DNA of 64,000 bases from JAUILA01 sp964563925 (GTDB taxonomy: Bacteria; Bacteroidota; Bacteroidia; Cytophagales; Cyclobacteriaceae), in assembly GCA_964563925.1 (NCBI GenBank), contig CAZLZD010000011.1, forward strand, positions 1-64,000, read 5' to 3'. The notes below the pieces were generated by a model. It was not told where the DNA came from and searched no databases. It worked only from the letters and a program-made list of their open reading frames with translations. A program made the position numbers and the translations under genes. How positions within the stretch are numbered: the stretch's first letter is position 1; every line of letters begins with the position of its first letter. Below are positions 44,611 through 53,181 of the stretch, one piece after another.

Positions 44611-45192
44611 GTGAAGGAATTACTCGCAATCATCGTCCTGCTTTTCACCCTTTCGGGCACCACTGATGCCCAGAAGCAAATCTATAAAATCGAATGGAAA
44701 GGGGACTCAATCGGCTACCTGGTTGCGGAAAAATCAATTCACGGAGGACTCACCCGAATCGAACTGACCAGCATCAGTGAATTCAGTATGCTGTTTACTT
44801 TTCACATGGCTACCGAATACCTGTCGGTTTACCGTGATGACCAGCTACTGAATGCCGTTTCCCGGAGTACGTTAAATGAAAAGGAACGATCTCTTACCCG
44901 TACCAAATACATTGAGAACTTCTATGAAATTGAGATAGACGGGGAGATAAACAAGATGCAGCGGGAGATCAGTGAAAGCATCGCCACACTATATTTCACG
45001 CGGCCAAGCGGCGGGGAAGTATTCTCAGAGCGTCATGGAACCTTTTGCAAGGTTGAAAAAGTGGGAGAATATCATTACCGGCTCATTAAACCGGATAACC
45101 GGGTTAATGATTATATCTATTCGCAAAAAGGATGTGAAGAGGTAATGGTCGAACTGGCCATGGCCAATGTCAGGCTGAAGCGTATCATGTAG
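44611..45192 (+). CDS. DUF6134-like secreted protein
   Basis: 193-residue protein with a signal peptide (MKELLAIIVLLFTLSGTTDAQ). The mature part is a predicted antiparallel beta structure with no catalytic residues seen; it fits the DUF6134-type family found in Bacteroidota. Start codon is GTG at 44611, directly after a stretch free of ATG. It stands between the PLP enzyme (divergent) and the sterol desaturase (80 bp downstream on the same strand). Confidence 0.7.
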   Translation: MKELLAIIVLLFTLSGTTDAQKQIYKIEWKGDSIGYLVAEKSIHGGLTRIELTSISEFSMLFTFHMATEYLSVYRDDQLLNAVSRSTLNEKERSLTRTKYIENFYEIEIDGEINKMQREISESIATLYFTRPSGGEVFSERHGTFCKVEKVGEYHYRLIKPDNRVNDYIYSQKGCEEVMVELAMANVRLKRIM

Positions 45193-45272
45193 GTGGTATA
45201 TATTATTCCGCTCATTTTCTTTTGTCTCTGTGGGTTCTCAGGTATCTTAGTAGCTTATTCAAAATCATCTGA

Positions 45273-46175
45273 ATGGAGAAAGTAAAGTTTACGGTTGACG
45301 ATATCCTGGCTATGGACATGCCAAATATAATCGTGTATGCCGCACCGGTGATGTTCGTCCTGGTGGGACTGGAATGGTTTCTCAGCTACAGGGATAAAAA
45401 GGAATATTACGATTCCAAAGATACATTTGCCGCCACGGCGATCGGGCTCGTGAATGTCGCCATCAGTGCCACCATCAAGGTGCTCACCTTCGGAATTATC
45501 CTGTTTTTTTATAACCTGGTGCCCTGGTCCATTCCCATGACCTGGTGGAGCTTTATTTTATGTTTGGTCTGGATTGACTTCTGGAGATACTGGGCTCATC
45601 GGGTGGCGCATGAAAACAGGTTCTGGTGGGCTACGCATGTAACGCATCATTCTTCTGAGAAATATAACTGGTCCGTTTCATTTCGCCTGGGATGGACACA
45701 GCATATCAAAATAATATTCTTCATACCGGTTGCCCTCATGGGATTTCATCCGGTGGTTTTCTTCATCTGCCACCAAATCGAAGTCCTTTACCAGTTCTGG
45801 ATCCATACGGAGTACATCCGTAAACTGCCCCGGCCGATCGAATATATTTTCACCACACCTTCCCATCACCGGGTACACCACGCCCGAAATGAAAAATACC
45901 TGGACAAGAATTACGGATCAACCTTTATCATCTGGGACCGTATTTTTGGAACATTTCAGCCAGAGGAGGAACAGGCCGACTACGGGATCACGAATCCGGT
46001 CAACTCGTACAACCCGATCAAGTTAAACTTTCATGAATGGGCGGATATTGCCCGGGACGTTCGCGCTTCCCGCTCGTTGCGTGAAGCATATGCCATGATA
46101 TTTACCCGGCCAAGCCGCCTGGAGGCGCGGAAGAAAGAGTTCAGGGAAAAATATGAGATGGATAAAAATCTTTGA
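45273..46175 (+). CDS. Sterol desaturase / fatty acid hydroxylase family membrane protein
   Basis: 300-residue integral membrane di-iron enzyme. Its eight-histidine signature is complete: HRVAHE, HVTHH (WATHVTHHSSEKYN) and HHRVHHARNEKYLDKNYG, plus HTEYIRKLP. About four membrane helices precede and separate these. It should hydroxylate or desaturate a lipid (sterol-like or fatty acid). The next gene codes a Rieske protein and overlaps its 3' end by 23 bp, which suggests the latter supplies electrons. Confidence 0.92.
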   Translation: MEKVKFTVDDILAMDMPNIIVYAAPVMFVLVGLEWFLSYRDKKEYYDSKDTFAATAIGLVNVAISATIKVLTFGIILFFYNLVPWSIPMTWWSFILCLVWIDFWRYWAHRVAHENRFWWATHVTHHSSEKYNWSVSFRLGWTQHIKIIFFIPVALMGFHPVVFFICHQIEVLYQFWIHTEYIRKLPRPIEYIFTTPSHHRVHHARNEKYLDKNYGSTFIIWDRIFGTFQPEEEQADYGITNPVNSYNPIKLNFHEWADIARDVRASRSLREAYAMIFTRPSRLEARKKEFREKYEMDKNL

Positions 46176-46473
46176 TTCAACCGGAGAAGCACGTCAACGC
46201 CTGAAAAAGAGGAATCCTTTACCTTTGCGTATTGGAGAACGGAAAATCAACCTGGTACTGTGCCAGGAAAGGATATATGCGGTAGCTGATGCCTGTCCGC
46301 ACCAGCATGCATCCCTGTCCGGAGGCTGGACCAACCATTTGTGTGAGATCATATGTCCGCTTCATGAATACAGATTCAGTCTTGAAAGCGGTCAGGAATC
46401 GGCCGGACGGGCCAGTCACCTGGAGACGTTTCCGGTTCAAACAGAGAATGGATTATTTATTGGCTTAACATAA
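46153..46473 (+). CDS. Rieske [2Fe-2S] ferredoxin-like protein
   Basis: 106-residue soluble protein of the biphenyl-dioxygenase ferredoxin type. The cluster ligands are Cys48-x-His50 (ACPHQHASL) and Cys68-xx-His71 (CPLHEYRF). It starts within the end of the desaturase gene, in another frame, so both are coupled. The likely role is electron transfer to the di-iron desaturase. Confidence 0.93.
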   Translation: MRWIKIFDSTGEARQRLKKRNPLPLRIGERKINLVLCQERIYAVADACPHQHASLSGGWTNHLCEIICPLHEYRFSLESGQESAGRASHLETFPVQTENGLFIGLT

Positions 46474-46477
46474 ACGT

Positions 46478-46897
46478 ATGGCTATTCAACCTTTTCACCT
46501 CGCATTTCCGGTCGATGACCTCCGCGCTGCGCATGATTTCTATACACAGGTATTGGGCTGCACCACCGGACGGACATCCGACCATTGGATTGATTTTGAC
46601 TTTTACGGTCATCAGGTGGTGGCACACCTGAGCCCGGAAGAAACCGGGTTATCCCGTCAAAATGAAGTAGATGGCGATAAAGTGCCGGTGAGGCATTTTG
46701 GTGTGGTTCTTTCCATGGAACAGTGGGAAGAACTGGCTGAGCGCCTTCGGGATAAAGGGATATCGTTTATAATAGAACCGCACATCCGGTTCAAGGGTGA
46801 GGCTGGCGAACAGGCGACCATGTTTTTCCTGGATCCCAGCGGCAATGCACTTGAATTCAAGGCTTTCAGGGATATCTCGCAACTCTTTGCAAAATAA
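46478..46897 (+). CDS. VOC family (glyoxalase/dioxygenase-like) protein
   Basis: 139-residue protein with the VOC fold: FHLAFPVDDLRAAHDFYTQVLGC at the front, VRHFGVVLSMEQWEELAERL in the middle and FFLDPSGNALEFKAF at the end. His7, His72 and Glu128 are spaced like metal ligands. It is close to a widely annotated glyoxalase/dioxygenase subgroup with unknown substrate. It is 4 bp behind the Rieske gene in the same operon. Confidence 0.88.
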   Translation: MAIQPFHLAFPVDDLRAAHDFYTQVLGCTTGRTSDHWIDFDFYGHQVVAHLSPEETGLSRQNEVDGDKVPVRHFGVVLSMEQWEELAERLRDKGISFIIEPHIRFKGEAGEQATMFFLDPSGNALEFKAFRDISQLFAK

Positions 46898-46946
46898 GAT
46901 GCGCCCCTGTCATCCAATTTTTAGCAAAATTCGCGTTATACCTGTG

Positions 46947-47942
46947 ATGCGCATATTTTATATCTTTCTGCTTGTTTTATTTTCGCATATTGTCGGTGCC
47001 CAGGATCACTCCGCAGGATCACTGATCAGTCGTCTCCATGTGGATGGAACCCTTCCTGATGATATCCGATCGGGAAAATCTCTTCTGCTCATTTCTTGCG
47101 ATTCATCTGTATCGTGTGACAACTGGAGGACCATGGCATCCGAAACCCAGCCGAGGCTTGCGGATGCAGGGGTAGACGCGGTGGCAACCTACTACATGGA
47201 AGACATACTCAGCGGTGCAGACCCATTCGCTGCATTTATGGATCAGTTTGGATCCCGCCAGGTCACCCACCTGGTTATTCTCCATCATTCCTCCACAGGA
47301 TACGATGTCATCCTAACCCAATTCAATGAGAAGGAATTCATTTCAGAAGGTCAGAAGGCATGGAGTACCCATTCACCTGAATTACGGCAGGCCCTGAACA
47401 ACGTGTACCGGGCGGTTGCCAATTCAGGGCAGCCCCTGCGCAATTTATTGATCCTGGATCAGCCGGAATATGGAGAAATGGCCGATATATTCACGGGGCG
47501 CCGCGCCGAGTTCTACGACCTGAATTTTTCTTCGGATAAACTGGCAGTATACCCTTTTGCCGATACCGCTGAAATAAGGAGGGTCATGTCTGCTTATCCA
47601 TACAAATATGAGATCATAGACCCTTCCGTTCCGGAGAAGGAACTGCGGTCTGAAGGGTTCGAATTCGTATTGCGCTATGTCCATACGCGTGCAGAAAACA
47701 CAAAGCGCCTGCTGGGGTATGAAGTAAATGAAAAAGAGACATCCTATGTGTCGGAAATCATGGTTGACGGCAAGCCGGTGTTAAGATCCTTTCCCCGTGA
47801 TGAGCATGTGTACAAGTTCTATATCAAGCATGTATACAGCGGGAATATATTCCTGGGCAAGAAATGGGATGCCTCCCCAAGCTGGCAGGAGGCCCTTACA
47901 AATTACCTTATTACCCTTCGTAATGAACTTCTCCGCAACTGA
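46947..47942 (+). CDS. Secreted protein of unknown function
   Basis: 331-residue protein. The ATG at 46947 gives a signal peptide (MRIFYIFLLVLFSHIVGAQ); the ORF extends upstream through the VOC gene, but those residues are a shadow. The body is alpha/beta with repeated strand patterns (KSLLLISCDSS, VTHLVILHHSSTG, NLLILDQPEYG) like a Rossmann-type or TolB-like fold. Two Cys occur close together (ISCDSSVSCDNW). The C-terminal third (residues 240-331) is more beta-like. I do not recognise a family. It is likely the last gene of the desaturase-Rieske-VOC group and abuts the convergent hydrolase. Confidence 0.7.
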   Translation: MRIFYIFLLVLFSHIVGAQDHSAGSLISRLHVDGTLPDDIRSGKSLLLISCDSSVSCDNWRTMASETQPRLADAGVDAVATYYMEDILSGADPFAAFMDQFGSRQVTHLVILHHSSTGYDVILTQFNEKEFISEGQKAWSTHSPELRQALNNVYRAVANSGQPLRNLLILDQPEYGEMADIFTGRRAEFYDLNFSSDKLAVYPFADTAEIRRVMSAYPYKYEIIDPSVPEKELRSEGFEFVLRYVHTRAENTKRLLGYEVNEKETSYVSEIMVDGKPVLRSFPRDEHVYKFYIKHVYSGNIFLGKKWDASPSWQEALTNYLITLRNELLRN

Positions 47943-48695
47943 TCACCTGCGAAGATAATCCCTTACAGCCCGTGCCGCCTCTTCCGGGTTTTCCTGCATC
48001 CCCAGGTGACCGGTATCGCTGAGTAAAACAAAGAGAGCGTCTCTCGCCTGTCCTGCCTGCTCCCGGATGCTCTCTGCCGGGATAAAACTGTCATACTCGC
48101 CGGCGATAAATAAGGTCTTGCCTGGAAATGAAGAAATGAATGACCGGTAATCCGGACGGTCACGCATGGCCAGGGTATAGGCTACAACCGACTTTTCGGA
48201 AGTGGAACGAATCATCCGCCGGACATCCGACTCCCAGGGTCCGCGGCGATGATATAATCCGGGAATGAATGTCCTGAAAAATACCTCCGTTCCATTTTTA
48301 CGTATAAACCCGGCTGATTTAGTCCTGTTTTCCTTCTTGGCTTCCGAATCCGCCGCTGCCGTGCTGTGAAATAATCCCAGTCCGCGGCAACGAATACCTG
48401 CCTGATGCGCCATTTCCAGTGCGATGTATCCGCCCATGGAATGGCCGATAAGAATGAAATCATTCACCTGAAGGGAATTCAACCACCCGATAAGACTGTC
48501 TGCCACCTGTGGGAGCGTGACTGAGCTTGAAGAAAGGGGTGATTCTCCGAATCCGGGAATGTCAGGAAAAAGATAGTGAAATCCATCTGGCACGACGTCA
48601 CTGATCGGGTCCCAGACGAGGCGTGACTCACAAAATCCATGGAGAAATACCACCACCGGACCTTTGCCCTTTGCGGTGTATGCGATCTTCGGCAT
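47943..48695 (-). CDS. Alpha/beta-hydrolase fold protein
   Basis: 250-residue serine hydrolase. Nucleophile Ser86 is in LIGHSMGGYIAL, the oxyanion motif is FLHGFCESRLVW, the Asp is in IAGEYDSFIP and the His in DTGHLGMQENP. Substrate unknown (esterase, peroxidase or C-C hydrolase). The start overlaps the stop of dxs by one base, so the two genes are on one transcript. Confidence 0.92.
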   Translation of the reverse strand: MPKIAYTAKGKGPVVVFLHGFCESRLVWDPISDVVPDGFHYLFPDIPGFGESPLSSSSVTLPQVADSLIGWLNSLQVNDFILIGHSMGGYIALEMAHQAGIRCRGLGLFHSTAAADSEAKKENRTKSAGFIRKNGTEVFFRTFIPGLYHRRGPWESDVRRMIRSTSEKSVVAYTLAMRDRPDYRSFISSFPGKTLFIAGEYDSFIPAESIREQAGQARDALFVLLSDTGHLGMQENPEEAARAVRDYLRR

Positions 48696-50620
48696 TATCC
48701 GGCTGTTACCGAAACCCCGGTCAGCTCAAATACGGCTTTACGGATGCCTTCATGATCAAACCCGGCCTCGGCCTGCAGTTCAATTTGCTCACCATGCTCC
48801 ACAATAGCATCAGGAATCCCCAACCTTTTGATTTGAGAGGTATATCCGTTATCCGCCATAAATTCAACGACCGCACTGCCAAATCCCCCCTGAAGACAGC
48901 CGTCTTCCACGGTAATCACTTTGTCGTACCGGGTAAATATCTCATGAAGCATCTTTTCATCAAGGGGCTTTACAAACCGCATGTCATAATGCCCCGCATC
49001 CAACCCGCTGGCAAGAAGGTCTTCCATCAAATCCGTCACATAATTTCCTACATGCCCGATCGTAAGGATGGCGATATCACTTCCTTCCCGAAGCATGCGT
49101 CCGGTGCCAATTTCGATTTCTTCCATGGGGGTGCGCCAGTCGGGCATAACCCCCTGTCCGCGCGGATAGCGAATGGTGAAAGCCTGGCTGGTTCTTGGTA
49201 ACTGTGCCGTATACATCAGGTTACGCAATTCGGACTCATTCATCGGAGCCGAAACAATCATATTCGGAATGCAGCGCATATATGCCAGGTCATAGGCACC
49301 GTGATGCGTGGGACCATCGGCACCCGCAAAACCTGCCCTGTCAAGACAGAAGTTCACCGGAAGGTCCTGTATACACACATCGTGTATCACCTGGTCGTAG
49401 GCACGTTGCATGAAGGTGCTGTAAATATTGCAGAACGGGATGAGACCCTGGGTGGCCAGACCGGCTGAAAATGTAACGGCATGCTGTTCGGCGATACCAA
49501 CATCAAACGCCCGGTCAGGCATGGCTTCCATCATAATATTCATCGATGAGCCGCTGGGCATTGCCGGTGTGATCCCTATAATCTTTTCATTCTTTTCAGC
49601 AAGCTCGACGATGGTATGACCAAACACCTGCTGGTATTTCGGCGGTTGTGGGGAATCATGACTTTTTTTCCTGATTTCTCCGGTGACCTTGTCAAATTTC
49701 CCGGGGGCATGCCAGGTAGTTTTATTCCCGTGCTCAGCAGGCGCGTAGCCTTTCCCCTTCGTGGTAATACAGTGAAGGATCTTCGGGCCCTTAATGTCTT
49801 TCAGGTCTTTGAGGACATGCACCAGGTGGTCCACGTCATGACCATCAACAGGTCCAAAATAACGCAGGTTCAGTGATTCAAATAAATTGCTTTGGCTCAG
49901 CAACAACGACTTCACGCTGGACTCAAGCTTGGAGGCTATATCCCGTGCGTTGGGACCAAATTTGCTCACCTTCCCCAGTACTTTCCATACATCATCCCGG
50001 ACTTTATTGTAGGTATGGGAGGTGGTGATGTCCGTGAGATAATCCTTCAGCGCCCCGACGTTGGGATCTATGGACATGCAATTGTCGTTAAGAATGATCA
50101 GCAGGTTGGTATTGCTGACCCCGGCGTGATTCATGCCTTCGAAGGCAAGTCCGCCCGTCATCGCCCCGTCCCCGATCACGGCAATGTGTTGCCTGGAATC
50201 GTCCCCTTTATATTTGGAAGCCATGGCCATACCCAGGGCGGCCGAAATGGAGGTCGACGAATGACCTACCCCAAATGTATCGTATTCACTCTCTTTACGT
50301 TTGGGAAATCCGGATATCCCTTTATACATCCGGTTGGTATGGAACTGATCCCTTCTTCCCGTTAGAATTTTATGCCCGTAAGCCTGGTGCCCGACGTCCC
50401 ACACAATCTGGTCATCCGGGGCATTAAATACATAATGAAGTGCTACCGTGAGCTCCACTACCCCAAGGCTCGCACCAAAATGTCCTCCGTAAACCGATAC
50501 ACTGTCTATAATAAAATCACGGAGCTCCTGGGTTAGCTGTACAAGCTGAGCCTGATCCAGCTTCTTCAGGTCTTCAGGATTATTTATTGATCCAAGCAAT
50601 TTTCCTGCATTAATTAACAT
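48695..50620 (-). CDS. dxs: 1-deoxy-D-xylulose-5-phosphate synthase
   Basis: 641-residue thiamine-diphosphate enzyme, first step of the MEP isoprenoid pathway (pyruvate + glyceraldehyde-3-phosphate). TPP motif is GDGAMTGGLAFEGMNHAG; the transketolase middle has DRAGFAGADGPTHHGAYDLAY and the C-terminal domain ends in VKPLDEKMLHEI and EDGCLQGGFGSAV. Length is standard. A -7 type TATTTTTG is found about 90 bp upstream. Confidence 0.97.
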   Translation of the reverse strand: MLINAGKLLGSINNPEDLKKLDQAQLVQLTQELRDFIIDSVSVYGGHFGASLGVVELTVALHYVFNAPDDQIVWDVGHQAYGHKILTGRRDQFHTNRMYKGISGFPKRKESEYDTFGVGHSSTSISAALGMAMASKYKGDDSRQHIAVIGDGAMTGGLAFEGMNHAGVSNTNLLIILNDNCMSIDPNVGALKDYLTDITTSHTYNKVRDDVWKVLGKVSKFGPNARDIASKLESSVKSLLLSQSNLFESLNLRYFGPVDGHDVDHLVHVLKDLKDIKGPKILHCITTKGKGYAPAEHGNKTTWHAPGKFDKVTGEIRKKSHDSPQPPKYQQVFGHTIVELAEKNEKIIGITPAMPSGSSMNIMMEAMPDRAFDVGIAEQHAVTFSAGLATQGLIPFCNIYSTFMQRAYDQVIHDVCIQDLPVNFCLDRAGFAGADGPTHHGAYDLAYMRCIPNMIVSAPMNESELRNLMYTAQLPRTSQAFTIRYPRGQGVMPDWRTPMEEIEIGTGRMLREGSDIAILTIGHVGNYVTDLMEDLLASGLDAGHYDMRFVKPLDEKMLHEIFTRYDKVITVEDGCLQGGFGSAVVEFMADNGYTSQIKRLGIPDAIVEHGEQIELQAEAGFDHEGIRKAVFELTGVSVTAG

Positions 50621-50713
50621 CGGTACTCATATAATTGTGTAGGAGTAGAACAATGAGGTAAGGTAAGTGTTTTGCCTACGTAATCCAAACCGTGAAATTC
50701 ATCCTCCGCAGTG

Positions 50714-50730
50714 CAAAAATACGTATTTTT
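50714..50730 (-). promoter_or_regulatory. Palindromic promoter region between dxs and scpA
   Basis: On the minus strand TATTTTTG (plus 50714-50721) fits the Bacteroidota -7 consensus TAnnTTTG and would drive dxs. It lies in a perfect 16 bp palindrome AAAAATACGTATTTTT (50715-50730). The -33 element is not clear. Confidence 0.45.
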
Positions 50731-50765
50731 TAATTGCAGAATGGGTGAATGAAAGTCATAAGTAA

Positions 50766-50773
50766 TATCTTTG
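50766..50773 (+). promoter_or_regulatory. Possible -7 element for scpA
   Basis: TATCTTTG at 50766-50773 is an exact TAnnTTTG. It lies 28 bp in front of the TTG start of scpA. A -33 TTTG is not obvious at the expected distance. Confidence 0.4.
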
Positions 50774-50801
50774 AATTTCCACGAATTTTAATATCAGAAT
50801 A

Positions 50802-51551
50802 TTGAGTTTTGAGATCAAGTTGCCGCTGTTTGAAGGTCCCTTTGACCTGCTGCTGTTCTTTATAGAGCGCGATGAACTTGATATTCATGACATCCCCATC
50901 TCCAGGATTACCAACGATTTCCTTGAATACCTGCATCATCTCGAAGCCATGAATATCGAGGTGGCCAGTGAGTTCATTCTTGTAGCGGCCACATTGATGC
51001 GCATCAAATCGAAAATGCTGCTTCCCCGTCCACAGCTGGATGAAGAGGGCAATGAAATTGATCCGCGCGAAGAACTGATCCGTCATCTCCTTGAATACAA
51101 AAAGTATAAGTCGGTGCTGGAGGAGTTACGGCAATTGGAGGAAAATGAATTCCACAAGGAAAAGCGGGGCAATGTGAACCGCGAGATCCGCGTGTTGTCA
51201 GAAAGCGTGAACGTGGAGGCCGAACTCCAGAACGTAGACCTCTACAAGCTGATGCGTGTATTCCAGAAGGTGATGGAACGATATAAAATCGAACAGAACA
51301 AGCCGGTTCACGAGGTGATCCAGTTCCCCTATACGATAGATGGCCAGAAGGATGTCATCCTCCGCGAGCTGTCTTCCCGGGACAAACTGGCCTTTACCCG
51401 GCTGCTGGAGGACAACCCAACAAAAATTGCAGCTATCTTCAACTTTCTGGCTATTCTCGAACTACTCCAACTCCGGATGATAACCCTCCACCTCGGTGAA
51501 GGTTTCAATAACTTCTGGATCGAAAAATTGGAGGAGGTGCCGTCCGAGTAA
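50802..51551 (+). CDS. scpA: Segregation and condensation protein A
   Basis: 249-residue kleisin subunit of the SMC-ScpAB condensin. Start is TTG 50802, directly before the conserved FEIKLPLFEGPFDLLLFFIERDELDIHDIPI. LVAATLMRIKSKMLLP and the C-terminal winged helix (FNFLAILELLQLRMITL) are as expected. No scpB is adjacent. The following gene begins at the next base after the stop. Confidence 0.95.
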   Translation: MSFEIKLPLFEGPFDLLLFFIERDELDIHDIPISRITNDFLEYLHHLEAMNIEVASEFILVAATLMRIKSKMLLPRPQLDEEGNEIDPREELIRHLLEYKKYKSVLEELRQLEENEFHKEKRGNVNREIRVLSESVNVEAELQNVDLYKLMRVFQKVMERYKIEQNKPVHEVIQFPYTIDGQKDVILRELSSRDKLAFTRLLEDNPTKIAAIFNFLAILELLQLRMITLHLGEGFNNFWIEKLEEVPSE

Positions 51552-52580
51552 ATGAATCTTGATACTCAGAAAATATTAAAAACCCTTAATCCGAATAAGG
51601 TCTGGCTCCCTGCGGCCATCAGTATCGGATTTGTCATCTACCTGATCGCCACCGATGAGGAATTCACCCCCGAGCGGCTCAACCTGATTTTCACGGCTGA
51701 TGTGTTCCCGGTCGTATTGGCATTCATGGCACTGATCATAAAAGAGGTGGCTTACATGTACCGCATCCGCACCCTTACCAATAAGGAATTAAGCTGGACC
51801 AGCAGTGTGTATGTCATCATCCTCTGGGAATTCGCCTCAGCAGTTACCCCATCGGTAGTGGGAGGGACCGCAGTGGCCGTATTCATCCTTTTAAAGGAAA
51901 AAATCAACCTCGGCAAAGCCCTGGCCTATGTCATGCTCACGGCCATACTGGATAACCTGTTTTTCGTAACGGCTGCCCCGGTTTTTCTCCTGTTTTTTGG
52001 CTGGGATATTTTCCCCGACCTGAACCTGACCCTGCGCTACCTGTTTGTTACCAGCTATTTTCTCATAGCCCTGTACACCCTGGTCATGAGTTTTGCCCTG
52101 TTCTGGAAGCCCCGTATTTTCAAGTGGGTCCTGATCCGGATCACCTCAATCAGCTTCCTGAGAAAATGGCGTTATTCGGCCTATCAGCATGGCAATGAAG
52201 TGATGTGGGCTTCATCCCTCCTGAAGGGCAAAAAACTCTCCTACTGGGTAAAGATTTCAGTGGCCACGATCATTGCGTGGGTGGCCCGGTATACGATCCT
52301 GAATTTTCTGGTGGCGTCGTACACAGAGGGCATTTCATTGTCTTCACACTTCCTGATCTTCGGCAAGCAGCTCATTCTCTGGATTGTCATGCTGATCTCC
52401 CCGACACCGGGCAGCACGGGGACGGCAGAGCATTTCTTTATGGAATTCTTTGTGCTTTATCTCGGAGAATTTACACTGGGAGCCGCATTGTTGTGGAGGG
52501 TTATCACCTACTATCCGTACCTGATTGTGGGGGCCCTTGCCTTGCCCCGGTGGATCGCTCGGGTATTCTTTAAGAAGTAG
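51552..52580 (+). CDS. Lysylphosphatidylglycerol synthase TM-domain/flippase-like membrane protein
   Basis: 342-residue protein with about eight membrane helices, of the YbhN/UPF0104 group (PF03706). Signatures are LIIKEVAYMYRIRTLT, WEFASAVTPSVVGGTAVAVFIL, and SPTPGSTGTAEHFFMEFF. The fold corresponds to the flippase-like half of MprF; the role is probably lipid translocation. Located right after scpA. Its 3' end overlaps the convergent coaE by 11 bp. Confidence 0.88.
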   Translation: MNLDTQKILKTLNPNKVWLPAAISIGFVIYLIATDEEFTPERLNLIFTADVFPVVLAFMALIIKEVAYMYRIRTLTNKELSWTSSVYVIILWEFASAVTPSVVGGTAVAVFILLKEKINLGKALAYVMLTAILDNLFFVTAAPVFLLFFGWDIFPDLNLTLRYLFVTSYFLIALYTLVMSFALFWKPRIFKWVLIRITSISFLRKWRYSAYQHGNEVMWASSLLKGKKLSYWVKISVATIIAWVARYTILNFLVASYTEGISLSSHFLIFGKQLILWIVMLISPTPGSTGTAEHFFMEFFVLYLGEFTLGAALLWRVITYYPYLIVGALALPRWIARVFFKK

Positions 52581-53181
52581 CCTGCATTTCTCTGATCATG
52601 CGGTCGGCCTCCATGACCTGGGGTATGAGCATTTGTTCGCCGCCATTATCTATCGTAAGATCTGCATATTCAGCCCTCTCCCGGTCGGTCAGCTGTTTGT
52701 CCATAATATCCCGCACCTGTTGCTCATCCCGGTGACGGTCGCGGCTGAGGACTCTCTTCATCCGCAGCGATTCCGGCGCCTGGACATTTATAAGGTAATC
52801 AAGGGTTTTATAACTGCCCGATTCAATGAGCAGGGCCGCCTCCTTGATCACATAAGGACCTTGCGATGAATGGTACCATTGTTCAAAATCCCTGCCTACT
52901 GCCGGGTGAACAAGGCTGTTAAGCTTTTTAAGACGAGACGAATCGTTGAAGGTAAGGCTCGCAATGTAGCTCCGGTTAAGCCTGCCATTCTCATACGACT
53001 CATCGCCAAAAAGGCTTTTAATTTCCCGGACAAGATCAGGTTGATGAACCATAAGCCACTTTGCCCGGCTGTCGGCATCGTATACCGGAATCCCCAGCAG
53101 GGAAAAAATCCGGCAAACCGTACTCTTTCCTGAGCCGATACCACCGGTCACCCCGACCTTTAGTGTATTATTCATTTCCAC
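52570..53181 (-). CDS. coaE: Dephospho-CoA kinase
   Basis: 203-residue P-loop kinase catalysing the last step of coenzyme A synthesis. P-loop is GGIGSGKST at residues 13-21, followed by FSLLGIPVYDADSRAKWLM and EAALLIESGSYKTLDYLINV, all classical CoaE. The ATG at 53181 overlaps the 3' end of the ybbR-like gene by 14 bp; an alternative ATG two codons later exists. Confidence 0.95.
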   Translation of the reverse strand: MEMNNTLKVGVTGGIGSGKSTVCRIFSLLGIPVYDADSRAKWLMVHQPDLVREIKSLFGDESYENGRLNRSYIASLTFNDSSRLKKLNSLVHPAVGRDFEQWYHSSQGPYVIKEAALLIESGSYKTLDYLINVQAPESLRMKRVLSRDRHRDEQQVRDIMDKQLTDRERAEYADLTIDNGGEQMLIPQVMEADRMIREMQATS

